A DNA stretch of 64,000 nucleotides from positions 992,001 to 1,056,000 of the forward strand of contig BCJJ01000003.1 in assembly GCA_039545355.1 (NCBI GenBank), in the 5' to 3' direction. Shown one piece after another: positions 11,971 through 25,003 of this stretch. Position 1 is the stretch's first letter. Each line of letters begins with the position of its first letter. The position numbers and the translations under genes are program-made. A model generated the notes under the pieces. That model saw nothing but the letters and a program-made list of their open reading frames with translations. It did no database searches and was not told the origin of the DNA. This DNA is from Trichosporon coremiiforme. Lineage: Eukaryota; Basidiomycota; Tremellomycetes; Trichosporonales; Trichosporonaceae.

Positions 11971-14700
11971 TCACTTCGCTCGTCGGATGACCTCCTCGAC
12001 CTCTCTCTGCGCCATGCCACTGGGCGCTCTCTGCCTTATCTCCTCCAGCTTGGCTTTGTCTCCCCTCTCCCTAGCCGCCTCGGCCGCCTTGCCCCACAGT
12101 CCGCACTCGACATAGAGATCCGGGCGATGCCTAGCCTCGCAGCGGGGCACATACAAGACAGCCTGGCCCGGCTGCTCCACAGCAAGCAGGTGGCGGACGA
12201 AGGGCTCGTATCCGATCGGGCTCTTCTTGCTTTTGGCAAACTGCTCAAGCTGGGTCCAGTTCTTGGCCGCGGCCAACGCTTTCAGCTTCAGCCACCACCA
12301 TCTTTTGTCAGGGACCTTGAACGCGTTCCTCAACGCCTCGGCCCTCTTCCCAAGGCCGTGGGTTATGAGCGCTGAGATGGTGTCGGATAAAGAGAGGCCG
12401 CGCAGGGCTACCCGGTGGTCGGCCTCGGCTTCATACCCCGCCTGTATTTGGAGGAGCCTCGCTGCGTCCTCGGCCTGCTTGGACTCGAAACTTGCGTCCT
12501 TGTCCTCCGCGAAGGACTTGGAGGCGAGCCGGAGCAATTCAGCCCGGTCGTCCGCCAGTGGCGTGCTGTACGCCTCCTCGACGTACAGCGTGCCCGCGTC
12601 CACGCGCCGATCATCCTGGTAGTAGAAATCGCGCAGGAGCTGCCTGTCGTTCTCCCTAGCGTAGACTTGAAGCAATTTCACGGCGGGAGTGAGGGAGGGC
12701 GTCAGGCTGTCGTCGAGGAGATGGAAGAAGTCGCCCGGACTCAAAGCCGACTGCAGACGGAGGAGGACGTGGTACACCAGATCTGTGTCGCCCGAATCGA
12801 CCGCCTTTTCGAGCGCAATCTTGTCCTGCTTCATCTCGAGTAGTAACGGAACTTGCTCAGCAGCCCTACTCTCGTGGTCCAGCAGCATCGTGGCCAACCT
12901 CACCCGGCCCGCCTCCCAAGCCTTCTTCGCGATGTCGGCGTAAGAGGCGCGTTCTCCTTCTCGCTCGAATTTCTCGACGATCGCGGCGCAGAGTCCAGCG
13001 TCACTCTCCTGTGACAGTGCCGACTTGCTCCGCGCTATCCGCGCTACGGCCCAGTGCTTCAGCACTGGATCAGGACGGAGGCCAAGATACTGCGAGATCC
13101 GGAGAGCGAGGAGGTGCAAGTTGCGCGTGAGCAGGCGCGAGACCAGCGCCGGCGGCCCGATGAAGATGTATCTGGGGTCAGCTTGCCGTTGGATTTCGAA
13201 GCTTACTCGTCGTATGTGATTGGGATTCCGATCTCGTAGAAGCGCACCGCGTTCAGCACCTTCAGTGTCTGCGCCATCGTTACAAAGTCGTTTGGGTTGT
13301 ACAGGTCCAGGAACGCGCGCCCGAATTGCGCCGCCTGTGGGTTAGCTGCAGGAGACGCTTCGAGCTTACCCGGAGGAGCCGCTGCTGGAACGTCGTGTCC
13401 CACTCGCGCCCGGCGGCGTCGGTGCACGCGTCGACCGCGCGGGCCAGGTCTGGCCGGATGCTCCTAATCGCCTCGTCCGCTTTGGGCGACTTGCGCTCAA
13501 AGTAGTCCAGCGCGTCGTACAGAACCGCTGCGGGGTGGTCGCTGCCTGGTCGGAAGACTGCCAGGGACGCGTCTAATGTCAGCTCAGCATACAAGGCCGT
13601 TAAGCTTACCTGGCACCTTTTGGAGGATCTCGCACGTGCTGGATGAGATAATGCGCAGCGCATCCACCTCACCAACAATGACGGCCGATGGCGGGTAGGT
13701 GTACTCGAGTGCGTCTCCACCTGGTCCGACCATGACCACCTTCGGGCCCCAGTTCAGCACAACGGCGTTGTCGCCGCACCACTCCGCGCGGTCCGGTAGC
13801 GTCGCGCCCTCAGGCGCATACCCCGTCACATCGACTTCGGAGAGGTTCCGCGAGAAGTCTGACGAGACGACCCACAGTGCGCCCGTCGCCATGACGAGGG
13901 CGTAGAAGCGCCCGTTTGGCGACAGCGAGATGTGCGAGAACGGGCCGCGCGACAGCTGCTGGTCCGTCCGCTCCAGCGAGTCGAGCGTCACCACCGTCTC
14001 CCCCGTCGCGAAGAGCACCTCAACGTGCCCGCTGTGGCTGTGGTCGGGCGGCACAATCTCCCACGTGTGCGGCGGCTCGGTCAGCCCCGAGTCCGTAAAG
14101 TTCGTGACACGCGCTCCCTTCCATCCCCGAGACTCGACGAACTGCAGATTCCCCGTCAGAGCGACAATGCCATCCTCCCACGCCTTGGCGGAGACGATCC
14201 CGAGATCGGCGACGTCCGTTCCTAACGTATGCTGCGTGTAGTCGCCCGAGCTCAGGTCGTAAAGCCGATACGTACCCTCGTCTGACACGACGACGAGGTG
14301 CGTCGATGTGAAGTGCATCAGGATCGGTGTCGGCAGGTCCCACTGTGGTCAGCTCAGGACCAAACTGCAGCTTACATTCAGCATGGCGATCGGCTCGCCG
14401 GACGAGGTGTACACCTGGATCTTGGGCTTCCCTGGCGTATGCCTTCCGGCCAGCAGCACTTTCCGTTCGTCTCGAAGCAGGGCTGTCATTAGCTCCACAT
14501 ACTTCTCTAAGCTCACCTATCGGTCCTCCGTTCTTCCCCACGGCGACGACGAAGTCAGACAGGTCCGGGACCTTCCAACTCATCTTGTACACCTCATCTT
14601 TCCGGTAGAACACGTCCTCGAGGGTGTCCCAGCTGTAGTCTGTCAGCTTAAGTTTCAGCAAATCAGCTCACGTTGCAATGGGAGACAATGAGAGCGCCAT
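11971..14700 (-). CDS. VPS16: VPS16, core subunit of HOPS/CORVET tethering complexes
   Basis: Seven exons on the minus strand: 14700-14672, 14632-14517, 14482-14376, 14342-13610, 13572-13370, 13334-13207 and 13171-11971. They join in frame to 838 residues, close to the family's usual ~840. All six introns are 33-39 nt. The N-terminal half is a beta-propeller, opening with a segment like EDVFYRKDEVYKMSW and a following GGPIALLRDERK. The C-terminal half is an alpha-solenoid (ADIAKKAWEAGRVRLATMLL, GDTDLVYHVLLRL, FYYQDDRR), the region that binds Vps33 in known complexes. The protein acts in fusion at endosomes and the vacuole and so in the last step of autophagy. The start codon was chosen because only this short first exon splices in frame to the conserved WDTLEDVFYRK. 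It is divergent from ATG2. Confidence 0.92.
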
Positions 14701-15103
14701 GGCGCTTGATGATGGTTGACAGTAATGTTGCACAGCTAGATCGATGCACCCAGGGGTAGGCGGATTGGGACGAGCGTCATCGATGCGTGACGGGGCTCCT
14801 GATAAGATGCTTCCGCAATCGGTACCTCGGCGCGCCCAGCGTCACTTGGGTGGCGACTGTGACTCTGCGCTAGCCACAAAGCATCAACACCCCACCCCCG
14901 CATTCCCTTCTCATCAAGACTCTCTCTCTCGCATAGTATAGCATTGGCATACCTTATTCTTCGTCGACACAGACGCCCAGAATCTGTCGGCTAGATTCAT
15001 CAAGCGGGCTGTAGCAATTACATCATCGTAACGACCTCTCACGACCAATCCGAGTGAACGCCCATGCCCGCCTGATCGTTGGCCGCACACAGACTCGACC
15101 ACG
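14701..15103. promoter_or_regulatory. 403 bp shared VPS16/ATG2 intergenic region
   Basis: The start codons of VPS16 (minus) and ATG2 (plus) face away from each other across this stretch, so it must contain both promoters. A C/T-rich run at 14880-14935 reads toward ATG2. No clear TATA box is visible for either gene. Confidence 0.6.
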
Positions 15104-18100
15104 ATGTGGTTTCCATCGTTTCTGTCGCTTCCCATTAGCCTCCCTAGCTTTCCCTCGATATCCCTCCCGGCGAACATCCAGCGGCGATTCCTCAGCTATG
15201 TCCTGAAGCGTGCCTTCGGCAGGTTCATCGTGGCCTCCGGCCTTGATGTCGATCGGATTCAGGCCCAGATCAGCCAAGGTCTCGTCGAGCTGGAGAGACT
15301 GGAAGTTGACGCAGACGTGAGCTTCCTTGCTCGATTCACCAGCTAACATGACAGGAGGTCAACACGCTCATCCCGGATACGCTACCGTTCATCGTGAGCG
15401 CAGGAGAGGTGGCGAAGGTGTCCGCTCGTGTGCCGTTCCCCAACCTGTGGTCTGATCCACTGTCCCTAACAGTCGACTCACTCACCCTCGATATCTCAAT
15501 TCTCCCGCAAGATAAAGCGAAGCAGTTTCACCGGTCAGAGTCTCAGCACCGCGATCTCGCCAGCTCCGTGACCTCTGCGGCCGACGACTTCGTGCATAGC
15601 GAGCTCGACGCATTCGAGGGAGCCGAGCTTGACCGATCTATTCGCGAGTCACTGGTGCTGAATCAGACGGACCCGTTCGCAGACGATGTCCCCGGAGGCT
15701 TCCCGAACCCGACGAACACCATGCCCGGTGGCGGGGCGCCTATCGATTCGCCATTAACCCCAGGCGTGGAGAGCACGACTGTGCTGGCAACACTGGTGGA
15801 GAGGATACTGGCGCGGCTGGAGTGCAAGGTGAAGAACATCCGGATCCGCGTCCACTTCCCGGATCAGAAGCACGGCGGAATACTCGAGCTTCGCATCGGT
15901 GAGGTGCGGTACAGTGACGAGACGCCAGAGGACCCTGCGGCGCCACGGCAAACCATCCGGGTTGTCACAGTCTCCGGGGTCGACGTTCACGTGCTGCCGT
16001 TGTCCTCTGTGGAAGCACCGGTACCTTCCTCGCACGCCGCTCCGCCGAAGCCGTCAGTGTACCGCACAGTCTCGACGTCCTCGGAAGCAACGTCAGCGAC
16101 TACATCCTCATACGAGTCGGAAGACTCGAGCAACGACGAGTTCCACGACATGGTCATGTCTCAGGCTGTGGCGGATTTACGCCAGAGTGTAGTGATTCAA
16201 GATCCACCAGAAGCGAGGACAATGGGTAGGAACCCCGGGGATTCATACCTCTCCGCGAGCACAATGTCAAGCGCTACGGGTAGAAGCATCTACCACAGCA
16301 TGGTTGAAGACCCGGAGAATGACCCCTTCGCTTCTGAGCCGATGGAGAAGGAGCCCAGCATCCCCTCGATTCCTTCGTCCCCTCGCAGGTCGCCTTCACC
16401 GAAGAAGGTAACACCGCCTCCTCGGCTCCCAACGCCTCCGCGACGGATGCCGACGCCGCCACCTCGTCACGCGCCTTCACTATGCTCTTCTGTGCATTCC
16501 GAGGCGACCGGTCGAACGGAAGCGACCAGCCGGACCGCAACCCCGACACCCGGCCCGGAGTTCCCAGAAATCAAGATACTGAGTTTTGGTTCGGAGGACA
16601 TCGTGGTTCGCATGACGACTACGTATCCGGCAGTCACCGTTCCTCCGGGAACGGCGCCGGAAGGAATGGAACAATCCCAGCCCGCGTCTCAGCCTGCCGA
16701 GCCCACTCCGTCACTTCCGGCATTTGAACTGAATGTGTCGATGGGCACACTGACAGCCGTTCTGCTTCCCAGGCAGATGTCGTTCCTCCTGGCGTTGGCT
16801 CAGGCTGTCATGCCCTCGTCCCAGTCATCGACCCAAACCCATGCTTCTGCGGAACCCCCGGCACCTCAGCCACGGTCCGACATTCAAGTCCATCTGAAGG
16901 CCCTCTACGCCGCATTCGTGTACGATGTCAGCCCGTTGACGACGGAAGCGGAAGCCTCGATTGCTCAATTCTACCAGCGACCGACGGTCAACTTTGTCCA
17001 ACTCGGACATCTCCGACTGCGATTCGAAGACGTTGCCGCGCTGTACTCGGTGGCTGAGCAGAAGCCCGCCCCGCCACGAAGACGGAACGAGCCTCGCCGA
17101 AAGTCGCCCTCGCCACAGCCGCCTCAGTTCACGTTGACAGTTTCCGATGCGTCGTTATTCGAGTTCCTCTCGTCTGCTGAGTCTGGTGAAGATGAGCCGC
17201 CCGGAGGTATCTTCCCGGTCCTGATCTTCGATGCCAATCTGCCGAAGCAGTACGAGGTCCCGCCAGGAGCTCCTTCCAGCCTGCTCTCCACACACAGCCG
17301 GTCGCCTGCGAACCAGGACGCGTTCCCCGAGTTCGATTCCGTCGATTGGCGAAACGCTGGCGTGCAGAAGAAGAGCGGAGAGAAGGCGTGGCGGGTCCGT
17401 CCTCGGGGGAAAGGTATCTTGAGAGGAGCGCCCACGACGCCGGAGCCTACCGGAGCGCAGGCAGTCGTGATCAAGAAAGAGCTTCGGCCAAGTGCACCGG
17501 CCCATGTGGAGCTTCTGCCCGTTCACTGCTTCCTGGACCTCTCGCTTGTTGAGCGTCTACTCCCCGTTCTCCGATCGTTAGCGCCGTGCATTCGATCCAG
17601 CGGGGACTCTGACAGGGCTTCCTCTCCTAATACAGCTCACCGACCGGAACTGCCGCAATTCAAGCACTACCACCAGCCTCTCCTTCCAGGCGTAGGACGT
17701 CCCAGTGCTCGACCAATGCAGCGTCCGAACTCGCTGATGAAGCTGACTTGCCCCATGATTCGCCTCGACATCCGATGCCCCGCTCCCGTTAATCGGCGAG
17801 GCTCATGGGGCGATGGTGCGCACCTGCGCTCGGGCATCGTCGCTCTAGACATTCACGGACTTTCGGTGAACATCGCCGAGGATCCGCCGGCAACGATACC
17901 CCAGGCTCGCCGTCCCAGCCAAGGCTCTTTTGAACCTGACCCACTCGGTGGCATGCAGGTCGAATGGCAAGCGATGCTGTTCCTGTTCAGCCGAGCGCCG
18001 GAGAAGCGCACCTCAGCTTTCCTCATCATCGGGCCCTTGGCGCCGGAACCGGGGGAAGACGACGGTCTGCTTCTGCCGAAGGTGCACGTGCATTCTGAGC

Positions 18101-21100
18101 TGTCGCCGGTGACGGGCCTCAGAACAAAGTCTGTCACCTGCAAGATCCCTTCGGTGCAGGCGAAGATCCGCCAGCCCACGGTTGAGGGCTTGCAGTTCTT
18201 CGCCGACGACATGACCCATTGGCTCGATGGCGCTTTCGGCGATGGTTCGGCGCCCAAACCTCGAGACGACTTGAAGATGATCGGAAGTCGCTTCTTCGGT
18301 TCTAAGGCATCCAGCTCGACGAGCAGCTCCATGGCTGACGAGGAGGAGGATGACCCGGTGGCGACGCTGCTTCGTGTGCTCATCAGCGAGGCTGAGGTCA
18401 CCCTAGTCGTACCCAGATCCTTAGCTCCTCCCCCGTCAACGCCGCCATCGACCTCCGAGGACTCGAACCGCATCCTTTCTCTTCGCGCTTCAGACCTCGA
18501 CGTCAAGCTCGAGTCAAACCTGACCCACAAGCAAGAGACGGCGATTACGGTTACTACCATGGATGCGGACTTGTTCCACCATGCGTCGCCCGAAGCCGAT
18601 GCCGCTCGCATCTTCGGCCGCACGACCCCCCTTACGCTCACAACGCACACTCAGCCTATCATCACGCTGCGCTTCTCTACCCTCACGCATCAGGATCGCA
18701 CGAAGGAGACGGGAATCCGGCTCATTACTTCAGCTTGCACCGTATTCGTGACTAAGGATCTCGAATGGGTGCAGGACTTAGCGAGGTACGCCAAGACGCC
18801 GGAAGGTGTCTTCGAGGATGTCGTACCAAGCGAGGTGACCAAGATCCAGCTGGCCGTCAACGACTGCTCGATCCACATCGCGACGCCGACTCTTTCCGGT
18901 GCGGTTCTGCTGATCGCGAATGTTCTCGACGTGCGAACTGTGCTAGAGAGCGAGGGCATGGAGACGAACGTCGACGTGGGCCTGTCTGGCGGCCACCTGC
19001 TGGCCATCGACGATCTGGAGGCTGCGACACCACTGCAGATGGGTCACCAGCTGTCACTCGAAGCCTGGAAGCGGGCCGGCTACGCGCAGCTGGTCGAGCT
19101 CGTCACATTTGATACCAAGATCACCCGCTCGCTGGTGCCTAATGAGACTGTCCTGATCGACATTCTCCAGTCCATGGTTCGAATGACAGCGTGCGCGGAT
19201 TCGGTCGCCACGATCGGTACCCTCGCCGGAGACCTGTCCAAACTCGGCCCGAAGAAGCCTGAGCCGGAAGAGTACTCGCCGAAGCGGCATCCCGTGGCTC
19301 TGGACCAAACCATCGATGTCTTTGGGTCTGTCGACATGCAGGCTTTCACCAAGGCCCCGGACATCATTTCCGGCGCTGACATGATCGAGGACGACCTACC
19401 AACCGACCTGGACTACCTCGACCATGCAGCGCGGCAGTCGAAGAAGTCGCCACACGTTGACAACCACACCGGCGAGTCGCTCCGGTCGTGGGAGTCAACC
19501 GATGAGGAGCACCACATCGCCGAGCACAATGGCGGCACGATCAAGATCCTGATGAAGGAGCCGTTCGAGGAGGACCCGGACTACTGGAACAACCTCCCCG
19601 TTGTGCTTAACAGCGAGGAGACGCGACTTGGCAAGACTCGCATCCGTGTGCAGAACACGTCCATCACTGTCTATCTGCACGACGGCTACGACTGGGTTAA
19701 GACGCGCAAGGCGATCGAGGACGAGATGAAGGCAGTTCGCAAGAAGCTGGAGAAGATCAAGCAGCTCCTTGCGTCCGGCCAGAAGCCTGACGCCTCGATC
19801 GACCAGGCGAGCTCTGTGCTCTTCAACTCGGTATACATTGGTCTCGATCAGAACCGCCATGACATGGACTCGACGCAGCTTCTCGCTGCCATTGACGAGG
19901 AGCTGGAGGATCTTGGCGGCGAGAACTGGAGCGAGAGCTCGTGGCAGACGTTTCCCGAGGCTGCGGGCTTACCATCTCCTCAGTCTCCGCAGGCAGCTAA
20001 ACGTCGCGTCCGGTTGCACGGCAAACGGCTCATGCGCTCGAAGCGTCCGCAGATCGAGTTTTCGCTGCGCGGCCTCCGCGCCGACGTGGACATGTATGGC
20101 AGGGAGGACTCGACATCGTCTCGGTTGCACCTGACTGCGCAGTCATTCGACATCCTCGACCACATCAAGACGTCGACCTGGAAGAAGTTCCTGACGGAGA
20201 TGAAGTCTGACTCGCGGGGCAACGTGCGCGAGACGGACGCAGACATGGTCCGGGTTGAAGTCATCACCGTCCGGCCGCACCTGCCGTCCCCAGACGAGGA
20301 GATCAGAATTAGAGTGAGTAGGTATCATGGCGCGCAACTGACAAGCAGGCCAAGATTCTCCCTCTGCGACTGCACGTTGATCAGGACGCACTCGACTTCC
20401 TGAAGCATTTCTTCAGCTTCACTGTTCCTGGAGCAGAGGCGGCAGTAGAAACGTCACCGAAGGCCGAGCCCTACTTCCGTGCGTCGCTTAAGTTTCGATT
20501 GTCGTAGCTAACTACAGAACGCGTCGAGATCTTCCCCGTCGAGCTGAAGCTCGACTACAAGCCGAAGCGGGTGGACTACGGCGCGCTGCGACAGGGCCGA
20601 ACAATCGAGCTCATGAACTTTTTCCACTTCGAGGGCGCCGAGATGACGCTGCGGCACGTGACGCTGTCAGGGGTGAGCATCAGCTATATCTCCTCCGCAT
20701 TCGAGCTGACCTCAGATCACGGGCTCGTCCAAGCTCTCGACGATGCTGCAGGACATCTGGACGCCGGACGTGAAGGCGAACCAGCTCGCAGACGTGATCA
20801 GCGGCGTGTCGCCGATCCGCTCGATGGTGAACGTCGGCAGCGGTGTCGCGGACCTGATCCTGCTCCCGATCGAGCAGTACCGGAAGGACGGCCGCGTCGC
20901 GCGCGGGCTGCAGCAGGGCGGCAAGTCGTTCGTGCGCTCCACAGGACTGGAGATGATGAAGCTCGGTGCACGTCTTGCAACGGGCACACAAGTCGTGCTT
21001 GAGCGTGCAGAGGGTGCGCTCGGGAACAAGGTTACGGACAGCGTCGTCGTCATCGACGAGCAAGATTCGGACGAGGAGCACCTGCAGTCACGGTACCGCG

Positions 21101-21387
21101 CGCAACCGTCCGACGTGCGCGAGGGCGTGAGGGCCGCGTACCGCAGTCTAGCGAACAATATGAATAGCGCGGCGCAGACCATCCTCGCGGTCCCGATGGA
21201 GGTGTACGAGCGCTCGAGCGGAGAGGACCAAGAGGGCGGCGCACTGAAAGCGGTCGTTAGAGCTGTCCCAGTGGCTGTGATCAAGCCCATGATCGGCGCC
21301 AGCGAGGCGGTCAGCAAGACACTGATGGGGATGCGGAACACGCTAGATCCGGAGGGGAGGGCTGAGCAGGAGGATAAGTACAAGTAG
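15104..21387 (+). CDS. ATG2: ATG2, autophagy lipid-transfer protein
   Basis: Five exons (15104-15316, 15355-20313, 20349-20478, 20518-20672, 20716-21387) encode 2042 residues, within the large size range of the family. The N-terminus is chorein-like: an amphipathic start, then [17 protein letters not shown], then [20 protein letters not shown]. The C-terminal third has the conserved ATG2 segments [20 protein letters not shown] and [19 protein letters not shown]. It ends with the CAD-tip/ATG_C region ([20 protein letters not shown]...[13 protein letters not shown]). Family knowledge: a rod-shaped protein at ER-phagophore contacts that moves lipids into the growing autophagosome membrane and works with Atg18 and Atg9. 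The middle contains Ser/Pro-rich disordered inserts (about residues 330-480). All introns are 35-43 nt. Confidence 0.93.
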
Positions 21388-24300
21388 GCACGCAGGCGCC
21401 GAGCGCGCAGCGCGAGGTGTCGAGAGGTGCGCAAGTTCGAGCATACGGACGTGAGCGGACACAAGTCCGGTCTGCGCGCGGTACCACCATGGGGGAAGCA
21501 GAGACGAGAAATGTCAACCGATTGTATATCATGCATATGTTATTGTACGCTGCAGGCTAGCCAAGACAGTGGCTGACAACGTGCTGCCCACCGACCCATC
21601 ACTTGGCATCCCAGTCCAGTCCGCGGTGCAGGCGCCACAAGCCACATCCCCTGTACCAATCTGCAGGTTCCTGGCTCGCGTATAATTGTTAGTGCAGCTA
21701 GTCGCGATGAACGAGATGGCTTGTTGGTTGTGGAGGTGGGGAGGATGGGAGGATCTGGAGGAGGAATGCAACGCAGTCAGCACTGTGTTGTCAATGGACG
21801 AAGGCGAGCGGAGTCCCGCGGGGCGTAACTGTTCGAAAGGAGACCCGTTGATATTGGCAGGAGGCCCAGTTGATTGGAAGAGGAGTCCCGTTGGGAATCA
21901 AAAGAGGGCAGGAAAATGCCCCCAAGTCTGCCCCCAAGTCTGCCCCAAAAGCACGGCTGCGCGGCTGGAACTGGAAGAGGGGACTGCTGGAACCCCATTC
22001 ATGTCACAGTCCGACCGAGTCCGACCCCTACTCTTCTGAGATCCGAGAGATGGGAGATGATATGGGATGAGATGGGATGGTCCGTGCACGTCCTGGTGGG
22101 CTATACCCTGATATCCCCTCATCTGCAATGGAATGGTAAGCTGGAGTACGGTGCGGGTAGGAGGGAGCTGCGATCGATTAACTGATTAACTACCCATCGC
22201 AGATTGACTCTACAGATCGACGAACAGGAGTTGAGAGTGGGTGCCAAGCTCTGTCCGCAGCGCAGGCAGCAATCATCATGAAACAACGATTAACGAACAA
22301 GCTTCGCACGATTGCTCCTCGTAACTCTGCGGTGGGATATCTGGAATAACTGGAGCCAAGGAACCCCACTGTCTTGCGTCACTCCCTCCCCAGCCGCGCG
22401 TCACTGCTGACTTGACCTTCGGAAGAGGGGGCAGTGCAGGATAGGGAAGGCCCAGGGACGAGGGACGAGGGTCGTCGGACACGTGAGCGATAAAACGACA
22501 TTGAACAGCTGATGTCTCTGGATCTTCTGGCATGTGATGAGCTGGGTTTTCTCATAAACCTTGGAGTAGCAGGACGCGCATAGTTGTCTGAAGGACGGCA
22601 GCCTCGGGGGCTGAGAGCAAATCGGCAGTGGCTCAGTGGTCAGTGGTCCATGCTCCAGGCAAACAAGTCCTGAACAGAGATTGAGAGGAAGGCAGATCTG
22701 GGAGTCAACGCCACCGATGTTAATGCGCTAGCGATGAAAGACCGTCGAGCGTCTCGACCGTAGTCTCTCCTATACGTTGCAGGGAACTGACAGAGCCATT
22801 GATCCATGATCCATTCAGATGGCACTTCGGACCGCGCACAGACAACTCGGTACAGAAGCGCGAGGAACAGACACATGTCATGCCGCAGCCCCTCTCGGCC
22901 GTCATTGCTCCGAGCTACGAGCGGGGTACGCTCGAACCTGCGGCGAAACGATGCACAAGAGGGTTCGGAACTGCGGTTCTTGTGTTCTGCATACCTCGCA
23001 TAGAGGGGCGGCGAGCCTGCGTCACATTCAACGCCGCTCTGTCATTGACCGCTTACACTGGTCCAGCATCTGACTGGCCGCGCTCGCCACTTGAGCACTA
23101 GCCAGAGAGGGGAGGTACGCTCACGCTTGTTGCACGCGTTTCTTCCTCACGCTCATACGCTCACGCGTACGAACTAATGACCTCATTACCAATCTCTCCC
23201 AGCGCTATTTGACCTGTGATTTAAGGGTTGTGCCACATTCCATAACGCCGCTGACTGGCAGGGGCTGATGCGCACGCTGATTGGCTGATGGACCGGAAGC
23301 CCCTGCCCCCCTGTTCCCTGGGTGCTGGGCGGATTGGGGAACAGGTGAGGCGGCGGAGGAGCATCGATGCCAGCAAGCAGGAGGACAGCCAGAACGGCGC
23401 GTCACACGCTGGGTGCGGCAGGAGTATATGGGGGAGGGCAGAGGGCTAGAGGGGACCCAGGTACAGAATGTACAGAATGGTTGGCCGCCTGGAAGGGAAA
23501 GCGACAGCGGCCAGTGATGGGCCAGTCGAGAATGAAAGACCCCAGGTCACCTGAGCATCCTCTTGTCCTGCCTGCCCTTCCCTGTCGCGCCTAGAGGCTA
23601 GAAGGTCTCATTACACTCGGATCCTTATGCCTCTATAGACACAGGGTTAACCACCTAGTAGACCGACCTGGCCAACTGACCGCGATGCACGCCGTTCCCC
23701 AGTTCCCTGGCACTGGGTTTGCCTCCACCTGCACCTGCACTTAGTCCAGCGCCCAGCCAATACAACCACACACCCAGCCAACCAGCCAGCGCCCAGCACT
23801 CTACACTGCAGCCACCCACCCACCCAACTGCGAAGGTGCACGCTCCGACTCGCGGCCGCATCCACCCTGGCCCTTACCACACTCGCAACCCAACCACCAC
23901 CACCACCACCTGAGCAACCATAATCCTTTCCACTCCATCTCTCTCCCAGGTTACGTGACTAGCTCCCCCTTCTTACCCACACCTACACAACAACACACAG
24001 CGCTCGCCTCGACTGCTCGAAGCTTCCCCGCCATACTCTGCCATCCACCCAACGCCAGAACTCGCCCCCCACCACCCACACACCCGCCCGCCGTCCAGCC
24101 GACCTCTTCCGCTGATTGACGCCATCACCAGTTCCATCCACAACCCCAGCCTCCCACCTTCTCCCCTTTCGAACCAACCACCCTTCGCTCGGCATCCGCA
24201 GTCGGCGTGAAGGACTATCGCTCAAGGTGCGCACCCCCCTCCCCCCTCTCCCCCCTGTGACGCCGGATGGTAGTGTAAGCGTGAAGGCAAGCGGCGTGCG

Positions 24301-25003
24301 CAAGCAACCACGAGAGGGGACAGGACGCTTCGTCGCGTTGGTCCCGATTCCCCAGTCCCAGCTGTGTTGCCGCCGACCTGCTGCTCCGCCCCTCATCCAC
24401 CCGCCCTGGTGCGACAGCGTGCTAGTCACCGGGTAGCAAGGGCTCCCGCATGCATCCGGCCAAGCGGCACGCCGTGCATCGCGCATCCCCGCGAAGCTCG
24501 AGCTGGTCGTGAGGGCACCGCCCTCGCGCGCATCTAGTCTCTGATCGCAAGGCGTGTTTGGTCTGGTCACCTGCGCGGAGCACAACTGCCTCGGCGTGCC
24601 GCGCGTGCCATCCGCTCCGCTTACGTTGCCCCCATCTCACTACCTCTCGTCCACTTCCACCACCGCGTGTACATTGTGCTGACAGTTTCACACTCTCGCC
24701 CCGACGCCGTCCCACTTCAATCTCCATATTGCACCGCCGGACAACAACGCGTTTGCCTGTGTGATTCACATCCCCATTCTTTTGGTCCTGCCGTTTTGGA
24801 AACGCGGCCGCGCTTTGCTTGCTTGGAACGTTTCGAATCGCGCCGGCTCGCTCACCCGCCGCCTCATTCCACTCACCACCTTCCGTCCCGCCTTGTGGTC
24901 AACACCCCGTGACTTTCACCCCTCAACATCCACCCGCCCCACTCACCTGGTCCATTGTATCGCTCGACTTTGGCACACCTAACAGCCTTAACACGTTATC
25001 AGA
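21388..25003. other. 3.6 kb gene-free stretch, with the GSK-3 leader at its right end
   Basis: I find no gene. Visible features: a short tandem CCCCCAAGTCTG repeat near 21920-21945, a CAC/CAA-rich run near 23890-23910, and a C/T-rich plus strand from about 23700 to 25000 broken by more balanced sequence. The pyrimidine-rich part is probably the promoter and long leader of the kinase at 25004, perhaps with an intron in the 5' UTR. A non-coding RNA cannot be excluded. Confidence 0.45.

Noticed and set aside
21686..22039. 117-codon open frame downstream of ATG2
   Set aside because: Starts at a non-ATG codon, shows no C/G third-position bias, and includes a simple tandem CCCCCAAGTCTG repeat. Not supported as coding.
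24116..24436. Open frame in the GSK-3 upstream region
   Set aside because: Pro/Ser/Arg composition reflects the C/T-rich leader. No conserved pattern, and no intron or start context that supports coding.
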